25,816 bases of DNA. Source: Heterobasidion occidentale (lineage: Eukaryota > Basidiomycota > Agaricomycetes > Russulales > Bondarzewiaceae). This document shows, piece by piece, positions 9,756 through 16,350 of the stretch (the first letter of the stretch is position 1; each line of letters opens with the position of its first letter). The notes under the pieces were generated by a model. The model did not search any database and was not told where the DNA came from. It saw nothing but the letters and a program-made list of their open reading frames with translations. Where the stretch lies: the NCBI GenBank assembly GCA_039111635.1, contig JBCAQO010000124.1, positions 1 to 25,816 on the forward strand, in the 5' to 3' direction. The position numbers and the translations under genes are program-made.

Positions 9756-10785
9756 ATGTCGAAGAGCCTGCCGTTTGCAAGGTATGTGGACCCACCTCAA
9801 GGAATTGGCACCCTTCAGACTTTTTTTCGCAGCGTCCTGATCAACTGGTCGTCTCTTTCTTATTATCCTTCGACGTTCGAAAGCCTTATCCAGACTATGA
9901 AAAATCTGCGCGGCTGGACTGCATGTCAACTATGACCGAGCTGTACACAGATGTGTACTATAGGCATCTTTTCAACGACATGTCTCGAGCTTTCACTATG
10001 GTCAGTCAGGTTGGATTGGCGAGGCTTGGAGGGCTTGGCACCCAGAGTTTTCCTTCGGGAGTTATTATGCTCCCAGGGATAGGAGTGGAGATTTATCACC
10101 CACTAGCAATTATTCGGAGGAATCGGAGGTAGGTGATGGCTTTTGCTCGAAGGCTCTGAGTTTACATTGTTCCCCAACTCCGTAGAACTTGTCTCGACAT
10201 CATTCGCGCTCGAGTAGCCCTGGGTCCGTTCTGCATCTGCCGATCCCCCAGGTTCTAGCGACACCAGCTGTAATCACAGACAGGGCTTCTTCACCCTTCT
10301 TTGGCAAGAGCATAGTGGACTCCAATGTTGTCAGCTATAGTGCTGAGCTGTCTGGTGCGCCGACAACTAATGGGAGTGTCTTCTCAGCGTCATCATCGCC
10401 GGCACTCAATGGCAAAAGCGTAGTGGACTTGAATGTTGTCAGCTATAGTGTTGAGGCGTCTGGTTCGCTGACGACTGATGGGAGTCTTATCTCAGTGTCA
10501 TCATCACCGGCACTCAGCACAGTTTCAGCTACTCACCCCATTGCTGCTGAGCACTCTTTGATGGTCTCGCCCTTGCTTTCCCTGGCAGGTGCTAGTGCTA
10601 TCCGTTCTCCATTGCCATCGCACAAAGCGCTGGGTCTTGATTCCTTACCGGTAGCTAACCTTTTTTTGATTTGTCGTAGCCTGGGGAGCTTGCCTCATTC
10701 TCTCTTAGCCTCGGTCTTTTACATTTACAGCTGGGTTTTGGATGATATTGGTGTGTTTGATGATGGATGGGGACTACACTTCTGA
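9756..10785 (+). CDS. Spliced gene of unknown function with Ser-rich C-terminus
   Basis: A short frame starting at ATG 9756 reads MSKSLPFARYVDPPQGIGTL and then FFRSVLINWSSLSYYPSTFE, and closes near 9938. A second coding stretch reads GWIGEAWRAWHPEFSFGSYY and APRDRSGDLSPTSNYSEESE up to 10128. It joins in phase over a 57-bp intron (10129-10185, GTAGGT...CCGTAG) to NLSRHHSRSSSPGS and a Ser/Ala/Val-rich tail ending at 10785. The first junction is uncertain: an intron 9925-10009 (GTCAAC...GTCAG) keeps phase, and the acceptor at 9963 (TACTATAG) fits the downstream frame but not the upstream one. The tail holds a 36-residue duplication. Position, orientation and Trp/Tyr-rich style suggest kinship with the neighbouring unknown gene, but there is no clear alignment. 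It could be degenerate. Confidence 0.45.
10303..10518 (+). repeat. 108-bp direct duplication inside the coding region
   Basis: Two adjacent 108-bp units (10303-10410 and 10411-10518) encode 36-residue repeats of the pattern GKSxVDxNVVSYSxExSG followed by TTxGS and SSSPAL. Because 108 is a multiple of three the frame is kept. Most differences between units are single-base changes, so the duplication is not brand new. Confidence 0.85.
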
Positions 10786-10998
10786 TTGTTTAGAAATCTT
10801 CTTACGCGCATGCTGGCTCGTTCAGCGTATTATATGTTTACTTTGAATGAATTCAGATACTCAAAAGGATATCAGATTGCTTGATCGAAATTCAACACCC
10901 GATTGGCCGACGCTGATCGGAGTTTGTCGGAATCCGAATCACGAGCGTCGATGTTGAACATCTGACAATGTGACCATCCTCCATCAATGTGATGCAGC
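10786..10998. other. Spacer between gene and right array
   Basis: Short AT-richer stretch with no coding evidence on either strand. A minus-strand frame covering 11183-10872 runs through the motif array and is explained by the repeat. Confidence 0.4.
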
Positions 10999-11519
10999 TT
11001 TCTGAGAGCGACTTTCCTCCAGAATTGCGCTGTTTCCAGGCCACCTCCATCTATTGTCCTGTCGAGCTTTCTGAGAGCGACTTTCCTCCAGAAATGTGTT
11101 GCTTGTAGTCCCTCATTCTTTGCGTGCCACCCTACCATCAAGCGGCTGTAGTCAGATGGCGTCGCGTGGCTGTTGGGACACATCTGAGAGCGATCATCCT
11201 CTTAGAAAGGCATTGTCCTCATCTACCCTCCCGACGAGCAGCCTTCCGAGAGCGACTTTCCTCCAGAAATGCCGTGCCTGTAGGCCGTCGTTCTTTGCGC
11301 TCACCCATTTCCATATATCTCTTGTCGAGCACCTTCCTCCAGAAATGCGTTACTCAAAATGCTGTCATTCTTTCTGATTCACCCACCCGCCGGAGTCAGA
11401 CGGCGGCGCGCGTTTCGCGGATGTTGAGACACATATCTGAGAGCGACCTTCCTCCAGAAATGTGTTGTCCTGTCTATCATCCCGACGAGCAGCTTTTTGA
11501 GAGTGCCTTCCTCCAGAAC
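10999..11519 (-). repeat. Right array of the 27-bp palindrome, 7 copies, inverted
   Basis: Copies in the TTTCTGAGAGCG...CCTCCAGAAA orientation start near 10999, 11068, 11182 (diverged), 11243, 11332 (half-site only), 11434 and 11494. Spacers match the reverse complement of left-array spacers, for example TCAAGCGGCTGTAGTCAGAT followed by GGCGTCGCG, and GGCCGTCGTTCTTTGCG. The whole composite repeat, not just the core, is therefore shared. The array directly precedes an RNR2 fragment in the same relative arrangement as on the left, so the two arrays are arms of one inverted duplication. Confidence 0.9.
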
Positions 11520-11544
11520 TGCATTGTTCTTTAGCCGTGATTTT

Positions 11545-12240
11545 TTGTGACTCCACTGGGCAGCGCGTTGCTTCTACGCGTTCCATATTATGACGGAAGT
11601 TTTCCACGACGAGAACTGGACCTACGAAACGCGATGTTGTTGAGACCATCCCTTGCGTGAAGAGGAAGGCGGACTGGGCACTGCGCTGGGTCTCCGATCG
11701 TCGCTCCACATTTACCGAGCGATGAGTCTTCTTTGCCACAGCAGAGGATATCTTCTCCTCCGGTTCTTTCACCTCAATTTTCTGGTCGAAGAAGCCTGGC
11801 CTTGTGCTTATACCTGGACTCTCCTTCTCCTACGAACTCACCAGTCGCCACGAGGGATTCCACACTGACTCCGCATGCTTGTTGTTCAGCCATCTCAAGA
11901 GGCATCCACATCCTAACAGTCGTCCACATCGTCGTCGAATGCGTTGTTATCGAGGAGGAGCTCTTGACAGGTGAGTACATGTTGATCACTACTGTAGCAT
12001 TTGATGCTAATTGGATGTGGTAGATGCCCTTCCTACGGGGCTGATCGGTATGAATGCCGAGCTGACGTGACAGTACATCGAGTTTGTTGCGGACCGCCTC
12101 GCTCATTGCCCTCGGTGGCGAAAAGCATTACAATGCGACAAATCCCATCGACTTTCATGATCGCTTTGCAGAGCCATCTGTTTGAGAAGCCGGCGTCGCT
12201 GTGACCTCCGCTTCTGCGTCGTCAAAGAAGGTTTGCATTG
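11545..12240 (+). pseudogene. RNR2 pseudogene (ribonucleotide reductase small subunit), right copy
   Basis: Segments match the small-chain family in order: [103 protein letters not shown], then DALPTGLIGMNAEL, QYIEFVADRL and a C-terminal AGVAVTSASASS. The E..H iron-ligand pair survives in HEGFHTD. Frames shift at least twice, TGA follows the TER codons and another TGA follows AEL, so it cannot make RNR2. An intron at 11971-12023 (GTGAGT...GTGGTAG) is retained in phase after LLT, showing a DNA-level duplicate rather than a retrocopy. It extends beyond the left copy and shares its extra Leu-Ile in GLVLIPGL. The functional gene must be elsewhere. Confidence 0.85.
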
Positions 12241-12454
12241 CGAGTGGGTTTGAACAACTCATAAATTTGCGATGTCACTTACACGTCTTTCTAGCATTAA
12301 TGGCAATGTTGTTCTCCGCATCGGACTGTCACATTTGGTCCACTGCTCGTCACCTCATGGTCGCCTGGGGCTAGACCGTGACATTGTTTCTTCTGGATCT
12401 TTTACCTGGATACATACATATGGATATCGTCGCGCGTTTTGCGACTGCCGAGAC

Positions 12455-12724
12455 GTCTCTGAGAGTGGCCTCCTTCCTCCAGAAATACGGTGTCCCTATC
12501 TATCTCGTGCACCTCTCTGAGAGCGACTTTTTTCCAGAAATGCGTTGTCCCCAGGCCGTCGTGCTTTGCGTCTCATCTTTCCACCGAGCAGCCGTGATCA
12601 GACGTTGTCGCGCGTTTCGCGGCTGTCGCGCCACATTCAAACCATTTTCCACAACGTTGCTCTTCTCACATAACCATCCATCCTCCCGCCGAACAGCTTT
12701 CTGAGAGTGATCTTCCTCTAGAAA
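12455..12724 (-). repeat. Third cluster of the 27-bp palindrome, 3 copies
   Basis: Copies at 12455-12485 (with a 4-bp insertion), 12514-12540 and 12698-12724 have the same orientation as the right array. The long spacer between the last two contains GGCCGTCGTGCTTTGCGTCT and CCGTGATCAGACG, again matching the composite repeat. This cluster lies downstream of the right RNR2 pseudogene, so that copy is flanked on both sides by motif. Confidence 0.85.
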
Positions 12725-12730
12725 TGCTGT

Positions 12731-13820
12731 GTCTTCAGGCTAAACGCGCACCCCATGTACAGCCGGCGGGTTGCAGCCACCGACCCACACACATCGTGCG
12801 CGCGGCCTCGAGAATTTGCTGATATACTTCCACGCAGGCGCCGAGGACCGACCCGCCTGTCAAAATCCACGGGACGCCCTCACGCTGCGACGCCTGGCCC
12901 AGGATCGGAGGAAAGAGAGACGCTGCAATGATGCCTTCGCGGAACCGCCTGACTTCTTCCTGGCCCAGCGATCAATGACCCAGATGAGGCCAGCACGGAC
13001 GATGGACGGTGAACCGATACACACCACAGTAAGCCCACCTGGCCGTCCTCGTCACCCGCCTTCTCGATAGTCGCGCGCGACCACTTCCCCCCTTCGCTTT
13101 CGGGCTGTCCGATTGGGAGGGGTTTCGTGCCCTTGTACATGGCCTTCTGCTGAGCGGAGGTGCTCGCGTTGGAGTGGAGGTCAGTGACATGGAGGGGACG
13201 GGGAGGAGGGATGGCAACGACGGGGCGGACGTTTCGACCCATGGGAACGATCTGGGGGAATGAGATGAGTCTGACCAAAGACGACGGCGAGCCAGAGGAG
13301 TCAGCTGAGACTCGCCACTATCTAGATTGAAACGTTGAGGGTGGATCGTCGAGTGATGAGTGTGGGTCTACACAGGCGAGTGGTTATGCGATGGATGGCT
13401 GTGGTTTGGGGACTTGCGCTGCAGCCTTGCGAGTTGGCGAGGTGTAACCAAATGCAGATTCGTCGCTGGAGTGGAGGGAGTATGAGGAGGAGCAGTTGCA
13501 GTGGCCCTGAGGATGCCTTGCAGGCGCGCCTCGAGCGGGACGGACGTTGAGCTGACGGGCTGAGCGTGGTCACCGACGTGTCGACGCGCGCTTAGATGGA
13601 AGCCCCCCATCTTGAGGAGTGTGTGCCCGACCAGACTGACACAAGCGCATGCATTCTGCTCGACGCCGCTTGTTCAGAGCTGAGAGGCCGTGAGCACCAC
13701 TGACAGTAGAGATTGGTAGATCCCGAGAAGGTGCGACATAAGCGAGACCCAAACGCTGAACGAGCGCCCAATCCTCAACTTGCGTGAAGACCAACCCCTC
13801 GTCTGTGTAACCTGGATCCC
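12731..13820. other. No clear gene; possible decayed coding sequence on the minus strand
   Basis: The minus strand at about 13190-12990 reads STSAQQKAMYKGTKPLPIGQ, then PESEGGKWSRATIEKAGDED and GQVGLLWCVSVHRPSS, which looks like coding sequence more than chance, within an open frame spanning 13278-12880. I cannot name a family, and no convincing start or exon junction was found. The rest (13300-13820) has overlapping short frames on both strands without motifs. Confidence 0.3.
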
Positions 13821-14353
13821 ATGACGACAATCTCAGTGAATCGACGATCGCTCGTGGTGAGAGGATTCCTCTTCACTGCTGTGGTAGTTGACTGACGCAA
13901 ATGGGAGGTTTTGGAGAAGCTTCTGGATAGGCACACGAGCGGTTTTGTCAGATGGCACGACTTCGTCAACGTGAGTGCCGTTTGCCCGGGTGCGCGCGTC
14001 ATGGCCTAACGAGAGCGTAGGCAATGACGCGTCTCGGTATCGTGATTGATGAACGGGAGGGCTTGCGAGTCGTCTTGGCGTCCCAGAGATGGGGAAACGT
14101 CACTCTCCACCGCGTGAGTACGGCCTTGAGAGAGAGTGATCTCACTCTGATCGTGGATGGCGGGACGTCAAAGCCGCATGGGCCGAAACTGGAACATCAC
14201 GACCTGAAGCAGTGAGTATTCGCCACCATTTTTCACCTTGATATCACGCTGAAAATATTGCATAGCATTGGGAGTACGCTACGTGAAGTCTACGCCTGGG
14301 ACTTGTCCATGTTCGCGAGCGAGCGACCACAGATACATGGCAACCTGGTGTGA
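13821..14353 (+). CDS. Small HicA/YcfA-like protein, five exons, 105 aa
   Basis: Exons 13821-13856, 13908-13970, 14021-14113, 14174-14211 and 14266-14353 join in phase (318 nt). The four introns are 50-60 bp, all with GTGAG donors. The product shows the spacing I associate with fungal members of the HicA (YcfA) dsRBD-like fold: a Leu-rich helix (EKLLDRHTSGFVRWHDF), a VNAMTRLGI segment, strands ending in TLHR, then PHG at the third exon junction (an HRPH-type signature), and a final helix HIGSTLREVYAW. Bacterial HicA proteins are small mRNA interferases paired with HicB. Fungal homologues have no established role, and I see no HicB-like partner nearby. The catalytic status is unknown: the usual Gly-Ser/Thr before the strands is not obvious, and the glycine-rich loop reads EREGLRVV. 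The gene model is strong; the family call is moderate. Confidence 0.55.
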
Positions 14354-14529
14354 ATGACGGGCTCTTTGTTACCTCGATCGATGTTAAGTTGCACGATGAT
14401 TTCTTGTTCTCGCTTGGCCCCTGCGCGGCTGCCATATCATTACTGGGATGCCGTTCACACATGCCAGTCACTGGGGAAACTAACAATTCATTGCGTGCAA
14501 GTGGTCCACTGCTAAGTATGTATGTACAG

Positions 14530-15730
14530 GAGGCTATCGATCAGCGACAACGAGGAGGCGTACACGGTGGCGGCGCGAAAACGGCGGCAGTGTCGACGGA
14601 TACGAGAGCGGCGGGAGAGGGCCGATGACGAGAGAAGTGGGCGGCAGCGCCGAGGGAGTCGACAGCGAGACCCGCCAGCGTCGAGGGAGCCGCCAACGAG
14701 GAGGCAGGAGTTGCTGTGGAGGGAGCGGCGCCGTCGACGGGAGAGTCGTGCACGTCGAGGGAGGCGGACGTCATCGTCGAGGGAGGCGGGCGTTGTCGTG
14801 GAGGAGGAGAGATGAGTCGCCGTCGATGGAGCGGCGTCGTCCAGGCGGCGTAGTCCAGACGGCATCGTCCAGGCGCCGTGGTCCAGGCCGTGGTCCAGGC
14901 GGGGACATGGTCGGAGCGTGCAGGCGGCGGGGTCGAGGGAGCGGGCAGGGTCCAGTGAGGCGGCCGCGTCGTAGAGGGTGCCGGGCGTCCAGGCGGCGTC
15001 GTCGACGAGGAGCCGACAGGGTCTAGTGAGGCGGCCGCGTCGTCGAGGGCGGACGACGAGGCGTCGAGGGAGCCGTCGGTGAGGCGCGGCCGAGTCGGCG
15101 TCGTCCAGGCGGGGGCGTGCAGGCGGCGGGGTGGAGGGAGCGGGCAGCGTTCAGCGAGGCGGCCGCATCGTCGAGAGCCGGATGACGAGGCGTCGAGGGA
15201 GCCGTCGGTGAGGCGCGGCCGAGTCGGCGTCGTCCAGGCGGGGGCGTGCAGGCGGCGGGGTGGAGGGAGCGGGCAGCGTTCAGCGAGGCGGCCGCGTCTT
15301 CGAGGGAGCCGCCAGGCGGCGGCGTCCAGGCGGCGTCGTCCAGGCCGTCGTCCAGGTGGGGGCGTGGTCGGGGCGTGCAGGCGGCGGGGTCGAGGGAGCG
15401 GGCAGGGTCCAGCGAGGCGGCCGCATCGTCGAGAGCCGGATGACGAGGCGTCGAGGGAGCCGTCGGTGAGGCGCGGCCGAGTCGGTGTCGTCCAGGCCGT
15501 CGTCCAGGCGGGGGCATGCAGGCGGCGGGGTCGAGGGAGCCAGGTGCGTGGTCGAGGGAGATGAGGGCGACGTGAGAGACGAGGGCGGCATCGTAGCCGT
15601 CATCCTCGTTTGGGACGGGGTGGAAGAGGAGGCCGCGGTGGGGGAGGCGTCCAGGAGGTGCCGTCGTCGTCAAGGGAGAGGTGACGTCGAGGACGAGGCG
15701 AGGGCGCTTGCGAGGCCGGGCCGACGTTAA
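14530..15730 (+). repeat. GC-rich minisatellite, 128-129 bp period with internal subrepeats
   Basis: From about 14,530 the plus strand becomes extremely G-rich with recurring CGTCGAGGGAG and GGCGTCGTCCAGGC blocks. Between about 15,031 and 15,545 the repeat is regular: GCGGCCGC (a NotI site) recurs at 15031, 15159, 15288 and 15417, i.e. 128, 129 and 129 bp apart, with an earlier copy at 14959. Units share GAGCCGTCGGTGAGGCGCGG, GCGTGCAGGCGGCGGGG and GGGAGCGGGCAG. Since 129 is divisible by three, long frames stay open on both strands; these encode only Arg/Gly- or Pro/Ala-type repeats and I do not call them genes. Runs of three or more G separated by short gaps could support G-quadruplexes. Confidence 0.85.
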
Positions 15731-15814
15731 GAAGAAGGCGTCGGGGAGGGCTGTGACGCGTCAGCGTAGCGTACTTGTTATGAGCAGTTATAATAATTAG
15801 CGGCTGTTATTGCA

Positions 15815-15910
15815 TAGATCGTATGGGCGAACGGTCTAGTCAAGGTGATGTCGAGGTGTCCACGGGGTTTGATGTTCGATTCCCGGTCTTTGCTGTATTT
15901 TGTAGCAGCT
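15815..15910 (+). repeat. tRNA-derived SINE-like remnant or degenerate tRNA
   Basis: GGTCTAGTCAAGG (15833-15845) resembles an RNA polymerase III A box, and GTTCGATTCCC (15874-15884) is a near-canonical B box, at tRNA-like distance. The T stem is broken (GATG opposite CCCG) and the flanks (GGGCGAA and TCTTTGC) do not pair as an acceptor stem, so this is not a working tRNA. A following TATTTTG run and the setting among repeats suggest a tRNA-derived SINE or pseudo-tRNA. A single copy in the window prevents defining its ends. Confidence 0.4.
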
Positions 15911-15937
15911 AGCAATCATTACTAATCACTCAGACAC

Positions 15938-15960
15938 ATCCGAGCTCGGATATATCCGAG
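15938..15960. repeat. Overlapping perfect palindromes
   Basis: ATCCGAGCTCGGAT (15938-15951) is a perfect 14-bp palindrome and CTCGGATATATCCGAG (15945-15960) is a perfect 16-bp one sharing seven bases with it. A related TCGGAGATTTCCGA follows at about 15990-16003. It lies between the SINE-like remnant and the promoter region of the gene at 16351. It could be a dimeric transcription factor site or a trace of an element end. Confidence 0.7.
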
Positions 15961-16170
15961 GTGGCTGCCTCTGTTGGGATTCCAAATTGTCGGAGATTTC
16001 CGATTACACACCTGGGACACTTTGACCGCCATAGCCACTGCAGTGACTAGTGACTCGGCGAGCCTCAGGCTACCAGCATCCTCATCATCCCCGTATCTCC
16101 ATCTGCCGAATTCCCAAACTCCTTTCAAGATTGCACTAGATTTGCTAGTAGTATAACCACTCTCCGTCCG

Positions 16171-16231
16171 CTTGCTCATTGCAGGTGACTGGATTTTGAG
16201 TGCACCGTCATCCTTCCTTGCTCATTGCAGG
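16171..16231 (+). promoter_or_regulatory. Paired 15-bp motif, copy B, upstream of the 16351 gene
   Basis: CTTGCTCATTGCAGG occurs exactly at 16171-16185 and 16217-16231, 46 bp apart, ending 119 bp before ATG 16351. The same pair is found inverted at 135-192 and direct at 22178-22234. The spacings (43, 46 and 42 bp) are close to four helical turns, but they do not keep a common reading frame, which argues for a DNA- or RNA-level element rather than a shared coding exon. Its role is unknown. Confidence 0.7.
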
Positions 16232-16350
16232 GTCGTTGGACATCAAGTCGAGTCCTACGTTATTATTGCTCATACTACTAGGTCAGTTCGCATCGCCGTG
16301 TTTTTCTTGTTCCTCCATTGGTTTACTGTCTCATTGGGCACGTTGCAGCC

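Noticed and set aside
9561..9929. Minus-strand frame of 122 codons
   Set aside because: It overlaps the better supported plus-strand exons and shows no motif.
10651..10679. Intron-like GTAGCTAACC...TTTGTCGTAG
   Set aside because: At 29 bp it is below any plausible intron length, and a longer version using an upstream donor introduces an early stop.
12880..13278. Minus-strand frame with a protein-like stretch
   Set aside because: Plausible composition but no recognisable family, start or exon structure; noted only as possible debris.
14522..15673. Long Arg/Gly-rich (plus) and Pro/Ala-rich (minus) open frames
   Set aside because: The repeat unit of 129 bp is divisible by three and GC-rich DNA has few stops, so open frames on both strands are expected without coding.
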